This document shows, piece after piece, positions 16,419 to 23,608 of a DNA stretch of 64,000 nucleotides. The stretch covers positions 1 through 64,000 of the forward strand of contig NZ_CAOJCN010000009.1 of the NCBI RefSeq assembly GCF_948329515.1, given 5' to 3'. How positions within the stretch are numbered: the first letter of the stretch is position 1; every line of letters begins with the position of its first letter. The notes under the pieces were generated by a model. That model had not been told where the DNA came from. It ran no database searches and was given only the letters and a program-made list of their open reading frames with translations. Made by a program: the position numbers and the translations under genes. The stretch comes from Cohnella rhizoplanae. Lineage in GTDB: Bacteria; Bacillota; Bacilli; Paenibacillales; Paenibacillaceae.

Positions 16419-17348
16419 TTACATCCTGCGCCTGGATAAATACAAGCCCATCAAAAAGGACCCGAAGATGAGCACTAGCGCGTTCAACAGCATGCTTCGC
16501 CCTCCTGGATCGGACAAATAGTACAGCGAGCTGGCCTCCGCATTCAGCCTGAAGTTGATGGCCAAGAACAAGCCCAGGAAAAAAACGGGCGTAAAATTCG
16601 CCAAGCGAATCTCGAGCAGCCTATGGCGTTCCGCGTGGTCGTCCATCCGCGCCTTTCGCATATCGTCGATGAGCTCCCGAAGGTTGTCGGCGATATTATT
16701 GCCCTCGCTTAAGGCGACGCCGAGCAGACTGGAAAAATAATCTGCCCATAGATGGCCGATGGACAGCGCAAATCTCCTCAGCGTGCGCTCGTCGTCGTGA
16801 TGGATGCTGAGCTGCCGGTACAGCTGCTCGAAGATCGCCTGCGTCTCGCCAGGCAGCTGCCGTTCCTCGACCATCCGATGCAGCGCGGTGCGGACATGCC
16901 GGGAGCCGTTCACCAGATAGCACTGGTAAAAGAGCTCGGCTGCCGGCAAAAAATTGAGCCGGGCCGACAGTTGTCGATTGATCAGCGACATCCGCAAAAA
17001 ACTGTACGGCATCGCGGCGAGCATGGCGGCCAGGAGCGCCATGGAACGCAAGGATTGAAACAGCAGCGCGCCACATGCGAGCCCCGCAAGTCCGAGGCAC
17101 AACGCCAGCGACCAAAACGCGCTCGGCTTCATACGCCAGCCGGATGCCGAGAGCACGTCCTCCAGATGAGCGTACAGCGGCTTCAGCCAAGCGATCCGCA
17201 CCTCCTTGGCGGCCTCTTCGGATTCGCCTTGACCAAGCCGCCTCCTGCGGCTGTGACGATCCTCCGCCAATGCGAACAGCGCCCTGAGCGCCGCGAAAAC
17301 GAGCACAAACAACAAGCAGCCCGCTGCCGCAAGACCCGCGGTCAGCAT
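16419..17348 (-). CDS. tadB: TadB-like inner-membrane platform protein
   Basis: This 309-residue protein has an N-terminal membrane segment (about 5-22), a second pair near 75-115 and a C-terminal pair near 245-300, enclosing a T2SSF helical domain (about 130-235). The ATG at 17348 overlaps the stop of tadA, so translation is likely coupled. Together with tadC it forms the membrane platform of the secretion machine. Confidence 0.8.
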   Translation of the reverse strand: MLTAGLAAAGCLLFVLVFAALRALFALAEDRHSRRRRLGQGESEEAAKEVRIAWLKPLYAHLEDVLSASGWRMKPSAFWSLALCLGLAGLACGALLFQSLRSMALLAAMLAAMPYSFLRMSLINRQLSARLNFLPAAELFYQCYLVNGSRHVRTALHRMVEERQLPGETQAIFEQLYRQLSIHHDDERTLRRFALSIGHLWADYFSSLLGVALSEGNNIADNLRELIDDMRKARMDDHAERHRLLEIRLANFTPVFFLGLFLAINFRLNAEASSLYYLSDPGGRSMLLNALVLIFGSFLMGLYLSRRRM

Positions 17349-18802
17349 GTCGCACCGGCCCCGCGCAAGCCACGAAGCCACACGCAGCTCTCCGAATCGA
17401 ATCTTCCAACACGCTCCCATGCCCGCTCGGACAGATTCGCGGGGAGCAGCCACGTGTCCCGTCCTTCGTCGTAACGCGCCCAATCCCGCACCTCGACCGC
17501 ATCGCCCCGGCAGTCGTATTCGCCGATCCGAACCAGCTTCCGGCTGCCGCCGACCATCCGCATCTCGAAGCCGATCTGCGTGACATGCTCCGCGATCCGA
17601 CGGGTCAGCCTGACCGCGTTCATCGCGCGGCCGTCAAGCATGCACATGTCGGTGATCGCATCCGGCACGTCCTCCAGGCTGTTCGCGTGGACGGACGTAA
17701 TGCTGCCTTCGTGCCCCCGCGTGCACGCCCTCACGTAAATGTTGGCGTCGGCGTCGCGAATCTCGGCGTGGCAGATCCGCTGCGGCGACTGACGCAGCGC
17801 CAGCTTGAACGCCTGCTGCGGACCGTGCAGCGGATCGTCCTCGTCTGCCTCGTACTCGATCACGTTTTTGCCGGGGAAATCGCGCTGCAATCTCAGCTCG
17901 AATCTGCCCTCGATCGTCACGATCCGTTCCTCGTCGGGCATCGCAGCAATCAGTGCCTTGATCAAGTGAGTCTTGCCGGTATTCGTCGGGCCGATCACCA
18001 CCATATTGAAACGGGACTTCACGATGCAGAGAAGGAGCCTGTGCACCGATTCGTCGATCGATCGATAGTCGGGCTTCAGCAGCGTCTGAAGATCGAATCG
18101 TCTCACCGTGTAGAAGCGAATCGTCAGCGACGGCTGCGCCGTAAAGCCGAAGCCCGTCATGGTCACCCGGGAGCCGTCCTGCAGCAGCACCTCCGCCCAG
18201 CGCTTGCGGGGGCTGATCGCATCGTCGTTGAACAGCACCAGATTCTGCTGGATCCGCTCCACCTGCGCGATCGAGCCGAAGCTGTAAGCGGAACGTACGG
18301 CCTTGCCGTCTCTCACCTCGAAAATGCGCGTCCCGACCACCTGTACCTCTTCAAGCCCTTCCTTATCCTTCAGCACGAGCTCGAGTACGTTAAGCCCGAT
18401 CACCTCCGCGAACAACGCCTCTGCAAGAGACCCGTACGGCAGCGGGCCGAAGCTCACATGCTGCAGCCGCTTTTTGATAATCCAATCCGACAAAATCGCC
18501 AGCATCTCGTGGCGTTCCTGCGGAAATCCGATCACGGCCCGGTTGAGCTTCTCGGCGTAGCGCCTGCGGTCCTCTTCGCTAAATCCCCGTGGCGCCGCAA
18601 GCATGTGACGCGCCTCCTCGGTCAGCGTTCCAAGATCCTGTGCGCCGGACTCTGCTCGCCCTGCCTCCGTGCCGCCGAACGACGCGTCTACCTGCTGGTC
18701 CTCCTGGAGACGCGCCGCGTATGCGGCTGCGGAGAATCGGGTCGCCGTCGACGTCACCGGCTCCGCGGGGCTCGTCCCGTCTTGACGTGCAGCGGGCTTC
18801 AT
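17342..18802 (-). CDS. tadA: TadA/CpaF-type secretion ATPase
   Basis: This 486-residue hexameric ATPase drives Tad-type pilus assembly or secretion. An N-terminal region (about 1-240) with an Ala-rich start leads to the ATPase core. Walker A is GPTNTGKT (271-278), the Asp box lies near IEGRFELRLQ (298-307), Walker B is in ICHAEIRD (343-350) and the His box is GHEGSITSVHANS (363-375). The Walker B has Ala where most TadA proteins have Gly. I begin it at ATG 18802, which overlaps the tadZ stop by ATGA; a longer reading would run far into tadZ. Confidence 0.9.
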   Translation of the reverse strand: MKPAARQDGTSPAEPVTSTATRFSAAAYAARLQEDQQVDASFGGTEAGRAESGAQDLGTLTEEARHMLAAPRGFSEEDRRRYAEKLNRAVIGFPQERHEMLAILSDWIIKKRLQHVSFGPLPYGSLAEALFAEVIGLNVLELVLKDKEGLEEVQVVGTRIFEVRDGKAVRSAYSFGSIAQVERIQQNLVLFNDDAISPRKRWAEVLLQDGSRVTMTGFGFTAQPSLTIRFYTVRRFDLQTLLKPDYRSIDESVHRLLLCIVKSRFNMVVIGPTNTGKTHLIKALIAAMPDEERIVTIEGRFELRLQRDFPGKNVIEYEADEDDPLHGPQQAFKLALRQSPQRICHAEIRDADANIYVRACTRGHEGSITSVHANSLEDVPDAITDMCMLDGRAMNAVRLTRRIAEHVTQIGFEMRMVGGSRKLVRIGEYDCRGDAVEVRDWARYDEGRDTWLLPANLSERAWERVGRFDSESCVWLRGLRGAGATC

Positions 18803-19644
18803 CGTCCCCTGCCCCGATGCTGCAGCAGTCTTCGAATCCATGGACGCTCCGTGCGCTTGAGCCGCTGCTCCCAGTTCAACTGCCGCAGCAGCGTCCCTGC
18901 GACCGGATCGAATGCGGAGGCATGCCGCTCGTCGGCTGCCAGCCATTCGTCGAGACGACCACTGTCTAGCTGCAGGTGCACGCTCTCCGCGAGTTGAAGC
19001 TCGGACAGCGAGATACATCCCGTTTCCTTGCGAATTTCCTTCATTCCAAACCCTCCCGCGTGCCTGTATTTGCTCTGCATCAGCACCAGATGATAATTCG
19101 CCAGCGAGAGCCCGAACTGCGATCCGACTTGACCCGTCCATCGGTTCACGTCCTCCTGGAAGTGCGTCAGACTGCCGGTCGTCACCAGACATCGATGATC
19201 GGCCGACCGCATGGCGCATACCGTGGCGGCATTGTCCCAATAAGCGCTCACGTCCGCCACCGTCACCTCGAACGCGTCGCGCGCCGCGTCGAGCAGCGTG
19301 TCCATCTGTTCAGGCTCATAGTACTCGGCCTGATCCCGCGCCATATTCCCGAATAATACGTGCAGTCCGTCGAGCCGGGATGGCGCGAACGCGTACTGTC
19401 TAAGCCGCGCTCCGGTCAGCGTGCCGGATTTCAGCTCAGGCCGCATGCCGCTAAGCGTGATCTCGGGCTTGTCGATGCCCAGGTACAGATGCGTCTTGGC
19501 GCTCTTCAGGTTCAGGCATAAGTAACCGACGCGCTTGCCTGTCACCGAGGCGATCCGGTAGGCGGTGCCGAACGCCGCCAGCGATGTGCCGATGTTGGGC
19601 GTCGATCCGGCGAACGCAATCAGCGAACCCTGTTGCCCGCTCAT
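18799..19644 (-). CDS. TadZ/CpaE-like ATPase with degenerate Walker A
   Basis: This 281-residue protein has a MinD/ParA-like fold by layout: a P-loop at the N-terminus (AFAGSTPNIGTSLAAFG), a later acidic strand (VTVADVSAYWDN) in the Walker B region and a C-terminal helical tail. The Walker A Lys is missing: the loop reads GSTPNIGTS, with Thr where Lys should be. TadZ proteins place Tad systems at a pole and often have atypical P-loops, so this would be a localisation factor more than a working ATPase. It overlaps cpaB upstream and tadA downstream by 4 bases each, so it is firmly in the operon. Confidence 0.75.
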   Translation of the reverse strand: MSGQQGSLIAFAGSTPNIGTSLAAFGTAYRIASVTGKRVGYLCLNLKSAKTHLYLGIDKPEITLSGMRPELKSGTLTGARLRQYAFAPSRLDGLHVLFGNMARDQAEYYEPEQMDTLLDAARDAFEVTVADVSAYWDNAATVCAMRSADHRCLVTTGSLTHFQEDVNRWTGQVGSQFGLSLANYHLVLMQSKYRHAGGFGMKEIRKETGCISLSELQLAESVHLQLDSGRLDEWLAADERHASAFDPVAGTLLRQLNWEQRLKRTERPWIRRLLQHRGRGR

Positions 19645-20357
19645 GACTTAGGCGCCTCCCCGGTCTCGAACGAAGAAGCGTCAAAAGCGACGACGAGCTT
19701 GGACGTCCCGTCCTTGCACGCATTGTCCAGCTCCAGCCACTGCGCTTCCGTCAAGTTCAAATTGACGGCATCGATACTGCCGTTCGCATCCCGCCGCGAG
19801 GCATACATCCGTTCCTTGTCCCCCTCGGCCATGGACAGCAGATTCGAGCTCTTCGGATTGTCGATCTCCTGGTTGGAAGCCGTCTTGACCGCCGCCACGA
19901 CGATCGGATCTTCGAACAGCCTTCGCGAAGCGCCTCCCTCGGACGACAGATACACGATGGCCCGGTCGCCGGCGCGAATGCCGCTGGAAATGGACTTCAC
20001 GTAGTCGCGCGGCACCTGGAACGTCGCCTCGCCGGCCCGCGGCATCAGCCTGAACTTGTCCAGCTTCCAACGCAGCAGCGGCTCGCCTCCGCCGAGCGGC
20101 GCCGAGGACTCGAGCCCGTCCGCCTCGTCCATATCGGTGATCATCTCGTCGGTCACCGCGCCGCTCGGCAGTCGAAGCTTGGTCAGCATCTCCTTGCCGA
20201 GCGAGGTACCGGCCGGCACGAACTGCCTCGGCACGACGACCTCCGCCGTCTCCGTCAGCCTGATCTGCCGGAGCTGCAGCAGGTAGACGCCGTATACGAG
20301 CAAGCCCGACAATACGGCTGCCGATACGCTGATCCGAAACTGTCTTCCTCGATTCAT
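19641..20357 (-). CDS. CpaB/RcpC-like SAF-domain protein
   Basis: This 238-residue protein has a membrane anchor near residues 8-27 and then a SAF-type domain (VVVPRQFVPAGTSLGKEML and the VPRDYVKSISSGIRAGDRA stretch), as in CpaB/RcpC of Tad systems. In Gram-negative bacteria such proteins work with the outer-membrane secretin; here there is no outer membrane, so it may act in the cell wall. The ATG at 20357 has AGGGAGGGAAG upstream. It is the first gene of the operon. Confidence 0.82.
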   Translation of the reverse strand: MNRGRQFRISVSAAVLSGLLVYGVYLLQLRQIRLTETAEVVVPRQFVPAGTSLGKEMLTKLRLPSGAVTDEMITDMDEADGLESSAPLGGGEPLLRWKLDKFRLMPRAGEATFQVPRDYVKSISSGIRAGDRAIVYLSSEGGASRRLFEDPIVVAAVKTASNQEIDNPKSSNLLSMAEGDKERMYASRRDANGSIDAVNLNLTEAQWLELDNACKDGTSKLVVAFDASSFETGEAPKS

Positions 20358-20385
20358 GCGACTTCCCTCCCTTGAAGACGGCAAA

Positions 20386-20432
20386 CAAAAAAACGCAGGC
20401 GCAAGAGAGCCGAGCTCTCTGTCGCCTGCGTT
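20386..20432 (-). terminator. Terminator or attenuator hairpin upstream of the Tad-like operon
   Basis: On the minus strand AACGCAGGCG...CGCCTGCGTT with an inner AGAGAGC/GCTCTCT stem is followed by a T-run of seven. It can end the hydrolase gene (stop at 20558), but a good promoter (20470-20499) lies between that stop and the hairpin. The hairpin is thus also in the leader of the Tad-like operon, where it could act as an attenuator. Confidence 0.8.
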
Positions 20433-20469
20433 CTTCGCAGCCGTAACTATACGATATCTTCGTAACGCC

Positions 20470-20499
20470 AATATAGCAGAGCGAAGAGGAACTTGTAAA
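20470..20499 (-). promoter_or_regulatory. Promoter of the Tad-like operon
   Basis: On the minus strand TTTACA (20494-20499) and TATATT (20470-20475) are 18 bases apart. Transcription would start near 20463 and pass through the hairpin at 20392-20432 before reaching the first gene at 20357. Confidence 0.6.
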
Positions 20500-20557
20500 C
20501 CCCTTTTTTACCAAGGTTCGACAATTTCCCGCGAATCCCCGCTTCGGCACCCTTAGC

Positions 20558-21187
20558 TTATGCCGGGACGTACGGATTTTCGCGTTTTTCTTCGCCGATC
20601 GTCGTCTCCGGCCCGTGGCCGGGCAGCACGAGCGTGTCGTCGGGGAGCGCGTAAAGCTTGGTCCGGATGGACTTCGCCAGCGTATCCTGGTTGCCGCCGG
20701 GCAGATCCGTGCGGCCGACGGACCGGCGGAACAGCGCGTCGCCGGCGAACAGCAAATCGCCGCATAGTAGGCTCACGCTGCCGGGCGAATGCCCCGGCGT
20801 ATGCAGCACCTCGAACGTCTCGCCGAGCAGCTGCAGCTTCTGCCCGTCCTCGAGGCTCAGGTCGGGCGGGCCGCTCTTGACCGGCGCCGTCACGTCGCTC
20901 CACCGGGCCGACCCGTTCTTGGCCGGATCGGTCAGCCAGTCCTTCTCCAGCGCATGCAGATACACCGGACAGCCGAACTTGGCCCGGAGCTCGTCCACGC
21001 CGCCGATATGGTCGAAGTGCGCGTGCGTGAGCAGAATCGCCTCGACCTGAAGGCCCGCAACCTTGCGCAGGAGAGCGGCGTCAGCCGTGCCCGGATCGAT
21101 GATGACCGCCCTCGTACGCGCCGCGTCGACCACCACGTATGCGTTGGTCTGCAGCGGACCGAGCGGAAAGCCTTGGAATGTCAGCAT
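20558..21187 (-). CDS. Metallo-beta-lactamase fold hydrolase (YqgX/glyoxalase II type)
   Basis: This 209-residue enzyme has the metal motif THAHFDH (TH-x-H-x-DH), a second His in HTPGHSPGS, Asp in FAGDALF and a final His in LPGHGP, the full set for a two-metal site. It resembles YqgX-type glyoxalase II-like hydrolases that act on thioesters. The ATG at 21187 follows the thioredoxin-like gene by only ten bases, so the two are cotranscribed. Confidence 0.88.
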   Translation of the reverse strand: MLTFQGFPLGPLQTNAYVVVDAARTRAVIIDPGTADAALLRKVAGLQVEAILLTHAHFDHIGGVDELRAKFGCPVYLHALEKDWLTDPAKNGSARWSDVTAPVKSGPPDLSLEDGQKLQLLGETFEVLHTPGHSPGSVSLLCGDLLFAGDALFRRSVGRTDLPGGNQDTLAKSIRTKLYALPDDTLVLPGHGPETTIGEEKRENPYVPA

Positions 21188-21197
21188 GGCGGCTCCC

Positions 21198-21764
21198 TTA
21201 GACGCGCTCGAGCACGTCCTGCAGCTCCCACAGGATGACAGGCGTGTACTCGGAGGCATCGCCGTATTGCTTCCCGATCTCCTTGCGGGCGACGGACAGG
21301 TTGTCCTGGTAGTCAGGCGCCTGGTTATCCGGATTCGCTTCCTTGAACGCGATCATGACGTCTTGCACGTGCTGCGGACGCGGGCCCCACTTGCCCAGCA
21401 GATGGCCGCCGGTATCCGTGACGAGCACGATCGGGATCGAGCGGCCGCCCAGTGTCAGATGCTCGTCGATCAGATCGTAGTGCTGCTCGATGATCATAAC
21501 CTCTGTTGGAATGCCGGCGGTCTCGAACGCGCGGAACACGGCGGGCACGCTGCGCAGCGCGTCGCCGCACCAGTCCGCGGTGATGATCATGGCGCGCAGG
21601 TCGTCGCGGTTGTTCAAGGATTCGAAAAACTCGCGGCTCTTGTCGTCCGGCCATGCGAAGCTGTCGTAATTGGCGCCGAACGCTTCTTTGTTCTTCTCCA
21701 TCCCGTCCATGAACGCGCGCGGCGAGATGCCTTGATTAAGCTTGTTAGCGAGCAGTTGGCTCAT
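21198..21764 (-). CDS. Thioredoxin-fold protein with a single active-site Cys
   Basis: This 188-residue protein looks like a thioredoxin-family member of the Bacillales group with the motif ADWCGDALR: the first Cys of the usual WCxxC pair is kept, the second is lost. Disulphide exchange of the classic type is therefore unlikely; a mixed-disulphide or bacilliredoxin-like role is possible. The cis-Pro segment (SIPIVLVTD) is present. The start ATG at 21764 has GAGGGA upstream. It shares a transcript with the downstream hydrolase. Confidence 0.75.
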   Translation of the reverse strand: MSQLLANKLNQGISPRAFMDGMEKNKEAFGANYDSFAWPDDKSREFFESLNNRDDLRAMIITADWCGDALRSVPAVFRAFETAGIPTEVMIIEQHYDLIDEHLTLGGRSIPIVLVTDTGGHLLGKWGPRPQHVQDVMIAFKEANPDNQAPDYQDNLSVARKEIGKQYGDASEYTPVILWELQDVLERV

Positions 21765-21846
21765 CCTATTCCCTCGTTTCGACAATCGTGTGTGAACTTG
21801 TTCCTATTGTAGCAATCCCGGCGCAAAAAGGAAAACAATTCAGATG

Positions 21847-21882
21847 CAAAAAGAAGGCAAATCCGGCTTAAATGGATTTGCC
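21847..21882 (-). terminator. Terminator overlapping the end of the DedA gene
   Basis: GGCAAATCC and GGATTTGCC form a 9-bp stem that includes the last codons and the stop of the DedA gene. On the minus strand it is followed by TTCTTTTT. Confidence 0.85.
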
Positions 21883-22479
21883 CCGCTTGCGTAGGTAGAT
21901 ATAAACGAAATAAACGATCAGTGCGGCCAGCGCGATCAGGATGATCGGACGAACGTAAGGAGCGGCCTTCTCGTCGATCTGCTCCCAATTGTCGCCGAGG
22001 GACTTGCCCAGCCAGACGAACAGAATCGACCATGGAATGGACGCGAGCAGCGTCAAGCCGCTGAACAGCGCGAGATTCATCCTGGCCATGCCGGCCGGAA
22101 TCGAGATGACCTGGCGCATAACGGGAACGAACCGCGCCGTGAATACGATGATGGGCCCGTATTTCTGGAACCACTGCTCCGACTTGTCGACATGCTTGGG
22201 CTTCAGATGCAGGAATTTGCCGTAGCGGTCCACGATCGGTCTGCCGCCGTAACGGCCGATCGCATACAGAATCCACTGTTGGATCAGCGCCCCGATCACG
22301 CCGCAGACGACGGCGCCCCAGAAGTTGACGTCGCCCTTCCAGACCAGATACCCGCCGTAGCCGAGCACGATCTCGCTGGGAATGACCTCGATGGCAAGCC
22401 CGATAATGATGCCGAAGTAGCCGAGACTCTCAATCCAGTGCAGCAGCTGGTTAAGCCATTCGTGGATCGTGTCCATCAT
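21868..22479 (-). CDS. DedA family membrane protein
   Basis: This 203-residue protein has four to five hydrophobic segments and the DedA/VTT signature: an early Glu and PSE in EVIPSEIVLGYGG, and FTARFVPVMRQVISIPAGMARM at mid-length. DedA proteins take part in recycling of undecaprenyl phosphate or phospholipid flipping across the membrane; this is family knowledge. The ATG at 22479 or at 22476 may be used. It is transcribed leftwards on its own and its terminator lies in its last codons. Confidence 0.9.
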   Translation of the reverse strand: MMDTIHEWLNQLLHWIESLGYFGIIIGLAIEVIPSEIVLGYGGYLVWKGDVNFWGAVVCGVIGALIQQWILYAIGRYGGRPIVDRYGKFLHLKPKHVDKSEQWFQKYGPIIVFTARFVPVMRQVISIPAGMARMNLALFSGLTLLASIPWSILFVWLGKSLGDNWEQIDEKAAPYVRPIILIALAALIVYFVYIYLRKRGKSI

Positions 22480-22685
22480 AAACGTATGTACCTGCTCTCT
22501 TCATCGTATTTGCGTCGTAGGACAAACGCGATATAAGTAGGGGCCGGAACCTTTACTATTCTAGCATATCCCGGAGCCCCGATTCTACTTGGTACGGTCC
22601 GCGCTAGAAATGGTGTCATGGCGGGACGGGCCCGCGCATACAATTCCAATATCGATAGGACAAAGCCGAAGAGGAGCGAACGGAT

Positions 22686-23135
22686 ATGAGCAGAGTGATG
22701 TTCATCAGCAAAAAGAGGATTCAGTGGTATATCGCCGCCATGGCGATCATCGTACTAGGCGCGGCATACGCGGGCTGGCATCGCACGCAGGCCGCCTCCG
22801 CGCCTCCCCCCGCGGACGTGCAGGTCCGCTATATCGTGACTTCGGAGGTGACTTCGACGACGGACGGCGGGCAACAAATCGAAGCGTACCGCTGGGATCC
22901 GGGCACGATTCCGGTCAAAAAGGGACAACCGGTCGAACTGCGCATCACTGGCGTAAACGGGCAGTCTCACCCCTTCACGATTGAGGGGCTCGGCGTGAAG
23001 GCGACGGTGAACAAGGGGAAAACGACGATCGTGCGCTTCACGCCGAAAGAAGCCGGCACCTACGCGATCGTCTGCGAGACGCACAGCGATCCCAAGGACG
23101 GCGTTCCGATGGTCGGCTATCTCGTCGTTCAGTGA
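22686..23135 (+). CDS. Exported cupredoxin-like copper protein
   Basis: This 149-residue protein has a basic N-terminus and a membrane segment (about 13-30), then a plastocyanin-type domain to the end. The type 1 copper ligands appear intact: His in GQSHPFTI, then Cys in AIVCETHSD with the following His, and Met in GVPMVGYL. It should be anchored or released outside the membrane and carry electrons or copper. The ATG has GAGGAGCGAACGG upstream. A hairpin that also covers the next gene's ribosome site follows. Confidence 0.85.
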   Translation: MSRVMFISKKRIQWYIAAMAIIVLGAAYAGWHRTQAASAPPPADVQVRYIVTSEVTSTTDGGQQIEAYRWDPGTIPVKKGQPVELRITGVNGQSHPFTIEGLGVKATVNKGKTTIVRFTPKEAGTYAIVCETHSDPKDGVPMVGYLVVQ

Positions 23136-23177
23136 AGCAGCGGCTCTAGGCATGCTCAAAAGGCAGACGTAACCCGG

Positions 23178-23218
23178 CGCTCCTCTACCGCATAGATTAA
23201 CGCGGAGAGGAGCGTTTT
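23178..23218 (+). terminator. Hairpin ending the cupredoxin transcript and covering the next Shine-Dalgarno
   Basis: CGCTCCTCT-A-CCGC (23178-23191) pairs with GCGGAGAGGAGCG (23202-23214), a 13-bp stem with one bulge, followed by TTTT. The 3' arm contains GGAGAGGAG, the ribosome site of the gene starting at 23222. Confidence 0.75.
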
Positions 23219-23221
23219 CTC

Positions 23222-23533
23222 ATGAAAAACGAATTGGGCAAGCATGCAGGCTCGCTGCCGACCGCACGAACGATCCGGCGCGCGTGCGGCAACGAGCTGT
23301 ACCGTACCGTTAAACGGCTTAAAGCGTACGTCCCCGAAGCCAAAGTAAAGGAAGCGGAGGAACTCTACGTACGCAAGGTTATGATGAATCTGCTGTGGAT
23401 CCACGAACACCGCAGCGACCGCAAAAAACTCGCCGACTGGTGGGACGCCGAAGTCGCCTCCGGCATCGCGGCGCTCTGGGAGGTCGAGCAGGACCGACTG
23501 TCGCGGGCGTTCCGGGATGCGTTCGGCGGTTGA
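23222..23533 (+). CDS. Small conserved protein of unknown function
   Basis: This 103-residue protein is basic in its first half (ARTIRRACGNELYRTVKRLK) and largely helical, with a Trp-rich middle (LLWIHEHR, LADWWDAEV). It resembles short Paenibacillaceae proteins that databases often label dehydrogenase, although no nucleotide-binding motif is visible; I would not assign that function. Its ribosome site GGAGAGGAG is buried in the 3' arm of the preceding hairpin. Confidence 0.72.
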   Translation: MKNELGKHAGSLPTARTIRRACGNELYRTVKRLKAYVPEAKVKEAEELYVRKVMMNLLWIHEHRSDRKKLADWWDAEVASGIAALWEVEQDRLSRAFRDAFGG

Positions 23534-23543
23534 CCTCCAGTAG

Positions 23544-23600
23544 AAAAAGCCCGGCAGCGCCGCATCGGTTGTAAGGATGCGGACGCCGTCGGGCTTATTT
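23544..23600. terminator. Bidirectional terminator
   Basis: AAGCCCG (23548-23554) and CGGGCTT (23590-23596) with an inner CCGCATC/GATGCGG stem lie between two convergent genes. A-rich and T-rich sequence flanks the hairpin. Confidence 0.8.
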
Positions 23601-23608
23601 GCGGCGGC

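Noticed and set aside
17585..18997. A 470-codon frame opposite tadA and tadZ
   Set aside because: The ATPase motifs lie on the minus strand and the overlaps with neighbours support that reading.
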